Both the position numbers and the translations under genes were made by a program. Source: a virus. From it: DNA of 31,905 bases. Within the stretch, counting starts at the first letter, position 1. Each line of letters starts with the position of its first letter. The DNA is taken from positions 1 through 31,905 of the IMG/VR virus record IMGVR_UViG_3300049841_000025; one strand, written 5' to 3'. The notes beneath the pieces were generated by a model. That model did not search any database. It saw only the letters and a list, made by a program, of their open reading frames with translations, and was not told where the DNA came from. Below, piece by piece: positions 19,090 to 26,770 of the stretch.

Positions 19090-19748
19090 CCAACTCTGCG
19101 ACCGGCAATAGTGCGACAGCAACGACTGTCGCCACGTTTGGCTTTACGGCCACTGCGGGTCGGTTAATCGTCGTATGTGTAGGCTCTGATGACTACAAGA
19201 CAGGCGATCCTAGCGGATATACGCTTTCTACAGGTTGTTCTCAGCAGACGTTTCTAGGCCACTATGTGTGGTGGAAAATAGCGGCCGGCGGCGAAACATC
19301 TGTCAGCTACACGATTGGGTCCGCTTCGAAATCAGCGTGGTTGGTCGCAGAGTTTGACAATATTGATGCGACGCCTTACGACACATCGAATGGGCAATTC
19401 GCCACAAGTAGCGTCAATTCATACAGCACTCCTACCGTAACGCCATCTACAGGCCGAAGACTGTCGCTTGCATCAATTGGCGGAAGCTCTGGCGCTGCGG
19501 ACTTTACGGCCATGACTGGATGGACCAATAGCTACACTAACATCGCATCCAGCTTTCACTCAGGTTCGGCCACGAGAGATATTGTCAGTCTAGCGTATCT
19601 CGTGCTTACGGGTGATGGATCTACAGGAACATCCAGCGCAGCTACCTACAACATATTTGCGGACTCTGAAACTGGAATCATTGCTGTATTCAAGTCTGCA
19701 ACTGGAGGCGGCGGTGGAAACAACACTTTGGCATGGATCACAGCATGA
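19071..19748 (+). CDS. Phage surface/jelly-roll-like protein (225 aa)
   Basis: The product starts MADPSLTNSATGNSATATTV and contains GRLIVVCVGSDDYKTGDPSG, YVWWKIAAGGETSVSYTIGS, SAWLVAEFDNIDATPYDTSN and TGIIAVFKSAT. The pattern is G-R-L-x-V-V...S..W..AGGE..V..T...A.....A.EF.G, with a conserved end. It resembles phage and environmental surface proteins of beta-sandwich type, frequently found in tail or capsid-fibre clusters. No enzyme motif is present. It overlaps the beta-helix gene by 19 bases and the glycosyltransferase gene by four. Confidence 0.65.
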   Translation: MADPSLTNSATGNSATATTVATFGFTATAGRLIVVCVGSDDYKTGDPSGYTLSTGCSQQTFLGHYVWWKIAAGGETSVSYTIGSASKSAWLVAEFDNIDATPYDTSNGQFATSSVNSYSTPTVTPSTGRRLSLASIGGSSGAADFTAMTGWTNSYTNIASSFHSGSATRDIVSLAYLVLTGDGSTGTSSAATYNIFADSETGIIAVFKSATGGGGGNNTLAWITA

Positions 19749-20479
19749 AGCCACAGATCATCGTCCCTGACTACGGCAAGCACAACCAAGACCTAGACGC
19801 GACTATCAAGCGCGTAACCGAGTCTTCGTCGTGGAAGAAACTCGACACGGTAATGCTGATCCCGAGCGGTGGGCAGGTGCCGGTCAAAGCCGCGCTGTCG
19901 TGGCTGAATCTCTACGCTCCGCCTAACAACTCATTCTTTCGGCTCCCCACCGTGGGCGCGGTGAATCTGGAGGTTGGGGAGGCGTTCAGCCAGTCAATCG
20001 AGTTCATTCTGAGTCATCCGCAACTCAGTACCTACAAATATGTCCTGACGTGCGAGCACGACAACATTCCACCGCCGGACGGCCTTATAAAGCTGCAGCA
20101 GCAGATGGAAGCGCACCCGGAGTTCGACTGCATCGGCGGGCTGTACTTCACCAAGGGCGAGGGTGGAGTTGCTCAGATTTGGGGCGATCCGCGCGACGCT
20201 GTGAACAACTTCAGGCCGCAGCCTCCGGTGCCTTGTCAACTGGTCGAATGCTGCGGGACGGGCATGGGATTTAATCTGTGGCGCCTGGATATGTTCCGCG
20301 ATCCTGACCTTAGAAAGCCGTGGTTCAAGACTCAGACCGATGGCGGCGTGGCGACTCAAGACCTGTATTTCTGGAGCGATGCGCGCAGGCACGGGTATCG
20401 TTGCGCGGTGGACTGCTCAATTCAAGTCGGGCACTACGATTTAACCGGCGCCTTCGGCCCGCCCGATATGGTCTGGTAA
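19745..20479 (+). CDS. GT-A fold glycosyltransferase (244 aa)
   Basis: This is a nucleotide-sugar-dependent glycosyltransferase of the GT2-like type. The N terminus MKPQIIVPDYGKHN, then a helix, then LTCEHDNIPPPDGL at residues 101-114 place an EHD motif (104-106) where the metal-binding DxD lies. DCIGGLYFTKGEGGVAQIWG and VECCGTGMGFNLWRLDMF follow, and VATQDLYFWSDARRHGYRCA carries the likely acceptor-side Asp. I chose ATG 19745 because it overlaps the preceding stop; another ATG lies four codons upstream. It neighbours a methyltransferase and a Ser/Thr-rich repeat protein, so sugar attachment to a virion protein or to host surface glycans is the natural hypothesis. Confidence 0.85.
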   Translation: MKPQIIVPDYGKHNQDLDATIKRVTESSSWKKLDTVMLIPSGGQVPVKAALSWLNLYAPPNNSFFRLPTVGAVNLEVGEAFSQSIEFILSHPQLSTYKYVLTCEHDNIPPPDGLIKLQQQMEAHPEFDCIGGLYFTKGEGGVAQIWGDPRDAVNNFRPQPPVPCQLVECCGTGMGFNLWRLDMFRDPDLRKPWFKTQTDGGVATQDLYFWSDARRHGYRCAVDCSIQVGHYDLTGAFGPPDMVW

Positions 20480-20504
20480 TGGCCCCTTACTACAGGAGAA
20501 TTGA

Positions 20505-21080
20505 TTGGCTAAAGGTGCAGTTTTACGCGTGGCTGAGCTACCAGTCACAGGTGTTGAGTCTGTGGTCGCAGAACCGTTGCGACTTGATATCGGCTGCGGC
20601 AAAACGAAGATGGATGGATGGGAAGGCATCGACTCCATCGACTTCGGGCAAAAGCACGTCCACGACATCCGCAAGGGTATTCCGTGGATTGCTGACAGCT
20701 CCGTGTCGGAGGTCCGGTCTTCTCACTTCGTTGAGCATCTCACCGGAACCGAGCGAATCGCGTTCTTCAACGAACTGCACCGAGTGATGAAGCCTGGCGC
20801 GACGGCTCAGATCGTCACTCCGAACTGGTCGCACTCCTGCGCCTACGGTGATCCGACGCACCAATGGCCGCCCATGTCGCAGTGGTATCCGCTCTACCTG
20901 AACAAGGCATGGCGCGACGCCAACGCCCCTCACGCTGCGTATACCTGCGACTTTGACCACGTTGTCGCCGGTTCGTGGGATCAAGCCATCGAAGGTCGGA
21001 ACGCAGAGCACAAGCAGTTTGCTATGAACTCCTATACAAATGCGTGGCGAGACCTCATCGTGACGCTGACCCGCAAATGA
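20505..21080 (+). CDS. SAM-dependent class I methyltransferase (191 aa)
   Basis: A Rossmann methyltransferase: motif I LDIGCGKTK at residues 27-35, acidic loop residues in GIDSIDFGQKHVHDI (41-55), motif IV-like SSHFVEHLTGTERIAFFNEL at 72-91, then HRVMKPGATAQIVTPNW. This is the methyltransferase-11/predicted SAM-methyltransferase type used on sugars or small acceptors; such genes often accompany glycosyltransferases. The start is TTG 20505, supported by AGGAG six bases upstream and by no ATG in a better place. The stop overlaps the next gene by four bases. Confidence 0.88.
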   Translation: MAKGAVLRVAELPVTGVESVVAEPLRLDIGCGKTKMDGWEGIDSIDFGQKHVHDIRKGIPWIADSSVSEVRSSHFVEHLTGTERIAFFNELHRVMKPGATAQIVTPNWSHSCAYGDPTHQWPPMSQWYPLYLNKAWRDANAPHAAYTCDFDHVVAGSWDQAIEGRNAEHKQFAMNSYTNAWRDLIVTLTRK

Positions 21081-21382
21081 ACTACGAACGCAAGATAGCC
21101 AGCAGATCCCACGACAATCACGGATTGTGGGTGGACGTGAATGACGTTGCTGTAGTCGATGGGCGTCAGTTCACTCGAAGTTCTTATGGCTATGGGCCTG
21201 ATCTTGAGAAGATCACGGCCGAAGCATGCAAGCAAGCGGACGAGTCATATTGGGCGTGCTATGAGGGTACGCCCGGAGTAATCTGTGTTTGTGGCGCGAC
21301 GGAGTTTTCGCTGTCATACGGCGGATACGAGTGCATTGCTCATTGCAAGTGCGGGCGCAGCCATTCTGTCTATAGCGGCTGA
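21077..21382 (+). CDS. Hypothetical protein with Cys-rich zinc-ribbon-like end (101 aa)
   Basis: The start MNYERKIASRSHDNHGLWVD overlaps the methyltransferase stop. The last third, VICVCGATEFSLSYGGYECI then AHCKCGRSHSVYSG, has paired cysteines CVCG and CKCG with His, a likely zinc ribbon. The family is unrecognised. The position suggests it belongs to the glycan-modification genes or to virion assembly; neither is proven. Confidence 0.65.
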   Translation: MNYERKIASRSHDNHGLWVDVNDVAVVDGRQFTRSSYGYGPDLEKITAEACKQADESYWACYEGTPGVICVCGATEFSLSYGGYECIAHCKCGRSHSVYSG

Positions 21383-21384
21383 GC

Positions 21385-21960
21385 ATGTCTACCGCATTCC
21401 AGACCGATGGCTTCCAATCAGATGCGTGGCAAATACTTGCTGGCACTGGCGAAGCGCCGGTCACTGTCCCAAACGTAGTAGGACAGACACAGGAAGACGG
21501 AACTTCCACAGTAGAGGCTGAGGGGCTGGTTATTGCCGTTGTGACGGCAGTTTCGAGCCAACCAGCCGGGACAATCATCGCTCAGAGCCCACCGGGCGGC
21601 ACGCTTGTCCTTCCGGGTTCTACCGTCACGCTTACCGTTTCATCCGGCCCGGCTGATGACGTGACGGGCGGGTGGGGAACGTGGCGCGACTATTCGCACC
21701 TCCGCAAGAAGCGCAAGCCGGTAGAGGAAGTTCAGGAAGCGCCGGAAACGGTTCCCGAAGCGCCTGCGCAAGAGGCTGCACCTGTCGTCGCGCAGGAAAG
21801 CCGCGCCACCATCCTAGCCAAGAAACGCTCAGAGCAGGTATTGGCAGAACTGAAGGCAATCTATGCCGAACAGGACGCTTTGGCCTTCCAAATCGCGTTT
21901 GCCAGGGCTCGAATGGAGCTTGAAGACGACGACATGCTCCTATTGCTTGCCATGATGTAA
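21385..21960 (+). CDS. PASTA-domain protein (191 aa)
   Basis: Residues about 26-90 form one PASTA domain: VTVPNVVGQTQEDGTSTVEA, GLVIAVVTAVSSQPAGTIIA, QSPPGGTLVLPGSTVTLTVS. PASTA modules in bacteria bind peptidoglycan and beta-lactams, and in phages they occur on virion proteins. The N terminus TAFQTDGFQSDAWQI is a common phage structural-protein start. A Pro/Glu-rich linker (VEEVQEAPETVPEAPAQEAA) leads to a helical end. It is the last gene of the insertion before the scaffold gene. The start codon lies three bases after the preceding stop. Confidence 0.82.
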   Translation: MSTAFQTDGFQSDAWQILAGTGEAPVTVPNVVGQTQEDGTSTVEAEGLVIAVVTAVSSQPAGTIIAQSPPGGTLVLPGSTVTLTVSSGPADDVTGGWGTWRDYSHLRKKRKPVEEVQEAPETVPEAPAQEAAPVVAQESRATILAKKRSEQVLAELKAIYAEQDALAFQIAFARARMELEDDDMLLLLAMM

Positions 21961-21975
21961 GTTAGCGCGTACTAT
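21947..21975 (+). promoter_or_regulatory. Promoter of scaffold-coat genes
   Basis: TTGCCA (21947-21952), 17 bases, TACTAT (21970-21975), partly inside the end of the PASTA gene. The -35 matches four of six and the -10 four of six. It would start a transcript near 21982, just before the scaffold gene, allowing the coat genes to be expressed independently of the upstream insertion. Confidence 0.55.
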
Positions 21976-22012
21976 TCTCAATGTAAGTGCCTACTTGCCG
22001 GGGTTTGTCGGC

Positions 22013-22771
22013 ATGTCTCATCACACGATGAACACTGAAACCCAAGTCTCGCCTGAAGCAGAGACTCAAAACCCTGCTCCTGAAGTCATCGAAACGCCGG
22101 AAGTGACTACCTCGGAAGTAACTGAAGCCGAAGCGGCTGCTAAGGATGAAGATCCTGAAGCGAAAGCCCTGAAGCGGATGGAGCGCAGGATTGATCGGCG
22201 GACAGCGGACTACCACCGAGAGCGAGCGCGCGCAGAGCAGCTTGCACAGCGGCTGGCAGAGCTGGAGGCCAAGGGATCAGGCGAACAGCCTGAGGCGAAG
22301 GTTCAGGACGTTGATAGCCTCGTTGAAGAACGAGTAAGCATCAAGACGTTTGCCGAGAAGGCGAACAGCATCGTTGAAACCGGAAGCAAAAAGCACACGG
22401 ATTTCGTGGACACGCTGAAAGACCTTGCCGCAGAAGTCGGCGAGTTTGTGCAGCGAAGCGGCAAACCCAGCCCGTTCATGGAAGTTGTGCTCGAAGTTTC
22501 CGACGATTCAGCCGCGCTGCTCTATCACCTCGGCAAAAACCCGGACATTGCCTCTGAGCTTGCAGACCTGAGCCCGCTAAAGCTGGCGAAGCGCCTGGAC
22601 CGCATTGAACGCGAGTTGGGCGAAGCGTCGAAACCGAAAACGAGCAATGCTCCTAAGCCTCTAGAGCCAGTGCGCCCCAAAGCAGCATCGACAAGCGGTC
22701 TTGACGACAACTTGACAGATTCTGAATGGATCAGGCGCCGCGATGCTGAGCTGAGGGAGCGGCGCCGCTGA
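22013..22771 (+). CDS. Putative scaffolding protein (252 aa)
   Basis: An acidic, disordered N terminus (TQVSPEAETQNPAPEVIETP and on) is followed by a charged coiled coil (RMERRIDRRTADYHRERARA, EQLAQRLAELEAKGSGEQ), a helical middle domain, and a basic, helical C terminus (SEWIRRRDAELRERRR) as in P22-type scaffolds, where a basic C-terminal helix-turn-helix contacts coat. It lies 13 bases before the coat gene, exactly where P22 gene 8 lies. The start is uncertain: ATG 22013, ATG 22028 and TTG 21995 are all possible, and none has a good ribosome-binding site. Confidence 0.75.
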   Translation: MSHHTMNTETQVSPEAETQNPAPEVIETPEVTTSEVTEAEAAAKDEDPEAKALKRMERRIDRRTADYHRERARAEQLAQRLAELEAKGSGEQPEAKVQDVDSLVEERVSIKTFAEKANSIVETGSKKHTDFVDTLKDLAAEVGEFVQRSGKPSPFMEVVLEVSDDSAALLYHLGKNPDIASELADLSPLKLAKRLDRIERELGEASKPKTSNAPKPLEPVRPKAASTSGLDDNLTDSEWIRRRDAELRERRR

Positions 22772-22784
22772 TTAAGAGAGCATC

Positions 22785-23984
22785 ATGGCTAATACCATCA
22801 AGACCCTAAGCGCTGGCGACATCACCCGCGAAGCGCTGCGCATTTTCAAGAACGAGAATTCTATTATCGGTGCCGTGAATCGGCAATACGATGATCGATT
22901 CGCAACTACGGGATCGAAAAACGGTGGAACTCTGCAGATTCGTCTGCCGAACCGTTATACCGTTGGAACTGGTCGAACCATCACGCCGCAGGACACCACC
23001 GAGCAAACGACCGCGCTTGTCGTCGCTACTCAGTATCACGTCCCGATGCAGTTCTACTCTGACGAGCTGACGCTTTCGCTTGACGATTTCTCCCAACGGA
23101 TCATCAAGCCGGCAACGTCTGTACTCGCGTCGAAAGTCGCTTCTGATGTTGCTGTTGCGTGCCAAAGCGCATTCACCAACTACGTCGGAACTCCTGGAAC
23201 CACGCCTTCGTCATTCCTGACCTATGCCCAAGCCGGCGAGCGCCTCGACTGGCAGACGGCTCCGCGCGATGGGAATCGCTCGGTTGTCATCAGCCCGACC
23301 GCGATGAGCGCGACGGTTGACGCACAGAAGGGCCTGTTCCACTCCGGGAAAAGCATCGCAAGCCAGTACGAAAGCGGTGTCACCGAGGCGATGACTGGTT
23401 TCAATTTCGTGATGGATCAGTCTATCCAGACGCTGACGGCAGGCGCTCGCAACACCGCCTACGTGACCGGCGCGGGTACCCCGCTGACCTCTGGCACGAA
23501 TCAGCTCCTGGTGGCGACTGGTGCGAACGCGATGGTGGCGGGTGACCAGTTCACCATTGCCGGCATCTTCGAGGTGAACCCTGATACCAAGCAATCGACG
23601 GGCATCCCGAAGGTGTTCACGGTGTCTGCGGCTTACGCTGGCGGTGCTGGAACCATCTCGCTGTCGCAGGTGATTTACACGTCTGGCGCATACCAGAACG
23701 TGTCTGCTGCCATCACCAACGGCTTGGCAATGACCTTCATCGGCACCGCTTCGACTGGCTACCCGCGCAACTTGGCGTTTCACCGTGACTCAACGGTTTT
23801 AGCGTCTGCAGACCTTGTCATGCCAAAGAACATGGACATGGCATTCCAAGCCCGCATGGACGGTGTATCGATGCGGTTTGTCCGTGGCTTCGATGTCACT
23901 AACGACAACTTTATCAGCCGTCTCGATGTGCTGATTGGCATCAAGGTCGTTCGTCCAGAGTGGGGCGTGGTGGTCTACGGCTGA
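22785..23984 (+). CDS. P22-like major coat protein (399 aa)
   Basis: HK97-fold major capsid protein of the P22 gp5 family, the shell-forming subunit. Family-like blocks are ITREALRIFKNENSIIGAVN at about residues 11-30, GTLQIRLPNRYTVGTGRT near 46-63, and YHVPMQFYSDELTLSLDDF near 84-102. The long middle (ANAMVAGDQFTIAGIFEVNP) matches the inserted I-domain of P22 coat. YPRNLAFHRDSTVLASADLV precedes a conserved end, GIKVVRPEWGVVVYG. Length is close to P22 gp5 (about 430). It follows the scaffold gene and is followed by a strong hairpin. Confidence 0.95.
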   Translation: MANTIKTLSAGDITREALRIFKNENSIIGAVNRQYDDRFATTGSKNGGTLQIRLPNRYTVGTGRTITPQDTTEQTTALVVATQYHVPMQFYSDELTLSLDDFSQRIIKPATSVLASKVASDVAVACQSAFTNYVGTPGTTPSSFLTYAQAGERLDWQTAPRDGNRSVVISPTAMSATVDAQKGLFHSGKSIASQYESGVTEAMTGFNFVMDQSIQTLTAGARNTAYVTGAGTPLTSGTNQLLVATGANAMVAGDQFTIAGIFEVNPDTKQSTGIPKVFTVSAAYAGGAGTISLSQVIYTSGAYQNVSAAITNGLAMTFIGTASTGYPRNLAFHRDSTVLASADLVMPKNMDMAFQARMDGVSMRFVRGFDVTNDNFISRLDVLIGIKVVRPEWGVVVYG

Positions 23985-23989
23985 TGACT

Positions 23990-24011
23990 CCGGGGGGCTT
24001 CGGCTCCCCGG
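23990..24011 (+). terminator. Intercistronic UUCG hairpin after coat gene
   Basis: CCGGGGGGC, loop TTCG, GCTCCCCGG: a 9-bp stem with one G-U pair and a UUCG tetraloop, starting 5 bases after the coat stop. No U-run follows, so it is more likely an mRNA-stabilising or processing element than a full terminator. Confidence 0.6.
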
Positions 24012-24035
24012 TTCACAACGAACCAAGGAAACACC

Positions 24036-24365
24036 ATGAGCACCCTACTCCCTCGCGGCAACATCGCCCGCATCTACGCAATTGCTGTCACTTTCAATCC
24101 CGCGTCGGTGGCAACCATCACCACGGCAGAACAGACCACGACCGTTGTCGGCCTCAAGCCTGGCGATTTCGTGTTCTGGCAGAAGCCCACCAACACGGCC
24201 GGGGTCGGCGTTGTCAATGCTCGCGTGTCCGCTGTTGACACGCTTGCAGTCACGTTCGTCAACCCGACCGCTGGTGGTGTGGATGCTGCCTCGGAAACGT
24301 GGCAGTTTCTCGTCTTCCGCCCGGAAGTCGCTGCTGCTGCGCTGCCGTCCAACGTCCCGGCCTAA
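24036..24365 (+). CDS. Probable capsid decoration or head protein (109 aa)
   Basis: The product starts MSTLLPRGNIARIYAIAVTF and continues with TTVVGLKPGDFVFWQKPTNT, GVVNARVSAVDTLAVTFVNP and ASETWQFLVFRPE. This is a small beta-rich protein, similar in style to those encoded after coat genes in podoviruses. It lies between two stable hairpins, which may adjust its dose relative to coat. A capsid-surface role is inferred from position and composition only. The ATG follows an AAGGAAAC site. Confidence 0.6.
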   Translation: MSTLLPRGNIARIYAIAVTFNPASVATITTAEQTTTVVGLKPGDFVFWQKPTNTAGVGVVNARVSAVDTLAVTFVNPTAGGVDAASETWQFLVFRPEVAAAALPSNVPA

Positions 24366-24370
24366 CGGAA

Positions 24371-24392
24371 AGGGGCGGGGAAACCTGCCCCT
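24371..24392 (+). terminator. Intercistronic GAAA-tetraloop hairpin
   Basis: AGGGGCGGG, loop GAAA, CCTGCCCCT: a 9-bp stem with one G-U pair and a GNRA loop, followed by CATCAC rather than a U-run. It is the counterpart of the 23990 hairpin and flanks the decoration-type gene on the other side. Confidence 0.55.
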
Positions 24393-24398
24393 CATCAC

Positions 24399-24671
24399 AT
24401 GAAAGTCAATCCGTCAGCATCCCTGACCGCCTCCGGGGCGGTTGGCCTCAAGCACTCCGTTTACTACGGCTACACGGTGACTGTCGTCACTGCGACCGGC
24501 CCGATCAACATCCGCAAGGACACCGTCTCAGGCCAGATCATTGACGTGATCCCTGCCGCAACCGCTGCCGGTGCCTCAAAAGATAGAAGTCTCGGTGTTG
24601 CGATGGACGGATCGATCTTCGTCGAGTTCAACGGCGGCGCTACGGGAACTGTCGTCATCTTCTACGAGTAA
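24399..24671 (+). CDS. Small beta-rich structural-type protein (90 aa)
   Basis: The product starts MKVNPSASLTASGAVGLKHS with VYYGYTVTVVTATGPINIRK and VAMDGSIFVEFNGGATGTVV, ending IFYE. Repeated short strands and glycine turns suggest an all-beta head protein. The family resembles phage proteins with G-xx-xx-G-V-Y-Y-G-xx-V-x-xx-A. It lies between the decoration-type gene and the gp4 homologue, within the head-completion cluster. It follows a strong hairpin and has no obvious ribosome-binding site. Confidence 0.6.
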   Translation: MKVNPSASLTASGAVGLKHSVYYGYTVTVVTATGPINIRKDTVSGQIIDVIPAATAAGASKDRSLGVAMDGSIFVEFNGGATGTVVIFYE

Positions 24672-24674
24672 ACC

Positions 24675-25385
24675 ATGACGACCGCGCTGGAAATCATCGA
24701 AAGCGCGATGGGCAAAATCAACATGCTCGCGGCAGGGGAAACCGTGTCCGCAGAGGATGCGGCGTTGTGCCTGTCTCGGCTGAATTCTCTCGTGGATGCG
24801 TGGGGCCTTGAAAACCTCATGGCGTACACCACGACCGAAACGGTTTTCACCCTCCCCGCTAACACTACGTCTCGAACCATCGGCGCAGCGCAGCAAATCG
24901 CAGTGGCTCGTCCGGTTCGTATCGAGCTTGGTTCATTCACTCGACTCAGCGGGATTGATCGTCCTCTAGAGCCTACGGGAGAGGTGGATTACAACTCCAT
25001 CGCTCTGAAGTCCTCGCAAAGCGGATGGCCGAGTAAGTGCCATTTCGACGGCGGTAGCCCTACGGGTAACGTCTTCTTCTGGCCTCCTGCATCTGAGGCG
25101 GTGGAAGTCCACCTCATCACGCTTGCTGCGCTTTCTCAGTTCGCCGACACGGCAACGGATTACACCCTTCCAACAGGCTACAAACGGGCCTTAGAGTTCA
25201 ATCTTTCTGTTGAGGTTGCTCCAGACTTCCGCGCTCAGGTGAGCCCATATGTCGCTGGGGCTGCATCCAATTCCAAGCGCCTGATTAAGCGCATGAACCA
25301 CACGGTTCCGCAGCTTGACATGCCTCGGAGTTTGGGAGGGGCTAGGGGAAGTCCGTCACCGGCTGACTTCTACGGCGGCTATTGA
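24675..25385 (+). CDS. P22 gp4-like tail accessory factor (236 aa)
   Basis: Head-completion adaptor that binds the portal and closes the head after packaging. The sequence ALEIIESAMGKINMLAAGET followed by LNSLVDAWGLENLMAYTTTE and VFTLPANTTSRTIGA matches the conserved N-terminal half of the P22 tail accessory factor family. Residues RPVRIELGSFTRLSGIDRPL and WPSKCHFDGGSPTGNVFFWP continue the pattern. Length and gene order (after coat, before gp10) fit. The stop and the next start overlap (TGATG), indicating coupling. Confidence 0.85.
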   Translation: MTTALEIIESAMGKINMLAAGETVSAEDAALCLSRLNSLVDAWGLENLMAYTTTETVFTLPANTTSRTIGAAQQIAVARPVRIELGSFTRLSGIDRPLEPTGEVDYNSIALKSSQSGWPSKCHFDGGSPTGNVFFWPPASEAVEVHLITLAALSQFADTATDYTLPTGYKRALEFNLSVEVAPDFRAQVSPYVAGAASNSKRLIKRMNHTVPQLDMPRSLGGARGSPSPADFYGGY

Positions 25386-26770
25386 TGATCCCGTTTCAGT
25401 TCATCGGGCCAGCCTACACCGGGCGCAGCGAGAACTACTCGTCTCAGCGAACGGTCAATATGTACCTGGAGCCTGGGAAGGGAAAGGCGCCGGGGCTTCT
25501 CATCGGCACGCCTGGCCTCACTGCTCCGTGGTCCACCCTCACGGGTGGTGGTGTCCGTGGAATGCTGCTTTTCAACGTCTCGACGGCCATCATGGTCTGC
25601 GGGACGAAGGTATTTGCGCTCACGACTGCGGGAGTTTCTACGCAGATCGGGACCATTGCGGATGACGGCAGGCCGGTTCAGATGGCTAGCAACGGGACAA
25701 CTGTTGCGATTGCCTCTGCAAATGTCCTCTACTCCGTGACCCCAACGGGGACGAGTGAAACCTACATCAGAAGCGACGTTTCGTCGGTGGACTTCATTGA
25801 CGGGTATTTCACCATCACTGAGACAAGCACTGGGCGTTTCTACGTCTCTGGTCAATACGCAACGACAATTGATCCGCTTGACTTCGCAACGGCCGAGGGA
25901 CTCCCCGACAACCTGCTGAATCACATTGTCAGTCGGCGTCAGGTCTATCTATACGGCACTCAGTCAGTGGAGCAGTGGTACAACTCCGGCAATGTGGATT
26001 TCCCGCTGTCTCGCATTGATGGGGCATTCGTTGAAATCGGCATCGTAGCGAAAGACTCTCTCTCCGAACTGGACAATCCTTTCTGGCTTGGTGGAGACGA
26101 CAAAGGAGCTGGCGCTGTCTGGACGATGAACGGCGGAACCCCGCAGCGAATCTCCACGCCTGCCATCGAATACGCGATTGCTCAGTGGAACGACATGAGC
26201 GACGCGGAGGCATTCTGCTACTCCCAAGAAGGACACTCTTTCTACGTCCTGTCTTCTGCGTCTGGGAATGAGACGTGGGTTTTTGACGTAACGACGAACG
26301 AATGGCACCAAAGAGCCTATCTCCATGCTAGTGGGGACTTACATCGCATTCGCCCAAGGTGCCACCTTTACTTCGGTGGAAAGAACCTCGTTGGGGATTG
26401 GGAAAACGGCAATGTCTATGAATACGACCTGAGCACGTATTCAGACAATGGAAACCCGCTCCCTGCGATTCGGGCATGTGGAACAGTTCAGAGCAACATG
26501 GACAACCAGCCTGTCGCCTCGCTTCGTCTGGACATTGACGCTGGCGTAGGTTTGACAACGGGACAAGGATCAGACCCTCAAGCCATGCTGAGATGGTCTA
26601 GGGACGGCGGGAAGACTTGGAGCAATGCTCTGTGGAGAACGATGGGCCGGATTGGTGAATACGCGCGGCGCTGCATTTGGCGTCGAGTGGGTGGCGGTGA
26701 GCGAATGGTCTTTGAAGTGACCATTACCGATCCCGTCAAGCGCAACATCACCGGGGCCTATCTAGAGTAA
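25385..26770 (+). CDS. P22 gp10-like packaged DNA stabilisation protein (461 aa)
   Basis: Tail-hub protein that plugs the packaged head. The N terminus MIPFQFIGPAYTGRSENYSS with QRTVNMYLEPGKGKAPGLLI and GTPGLTAPW is characteristic. Repeated beta-propeller-like blades follow (VRGMLLFNVSTAIMVCGTKV, VDFIDGYFTITETSTGRFYV, YLYGTQSVEQWYNSGNVDFP), and the end is NITGAYLE. The length is close to P22 gp10 (about 470). It overlaps the gp4-like gene and, by one base, the next gene (TAATG). Confidence 0.9.
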   Translation: MIPFQFIGPAYTGRSENYSSQRTVNMYLEPGKGKAPGLLIGTPGLTAPWSTLTGGGVRGMLLFNVSTAIMVCGTKVFALTTAGVSTQIGTIADDGRPVQMASNGTTVAIASANVLYSVTPTGTSETYIRSDVSSVDFIDGYFTITETSTGRFYVSGQYATTIDPLDFATAEGLPDNLLNHIVSRRQVYLYGTQSVEQWYNSGNVDFPLSRIDGAFVEIGIVAKDSLSELDNPFWLGGDDKGAGAVWTMNGGTPQRISTPAIEYAIAQWNDMSDAEAFCYSQEGHSFYVLSSASGNETWVFDVTTNEWHQRAYLHASGDLHRIRPRCHLYFGGKNLVGDWENGNVYEYDLSTYSDNGNPLPAIRACGTVQSNMDNQPVASLRLDIDAGVGLTTGQGSDPQAMLRWSRDGGKTWSNALWRTMGRIGEYARRCIWRRVGGGERMVFEVTITDPVKRNITGAYLE

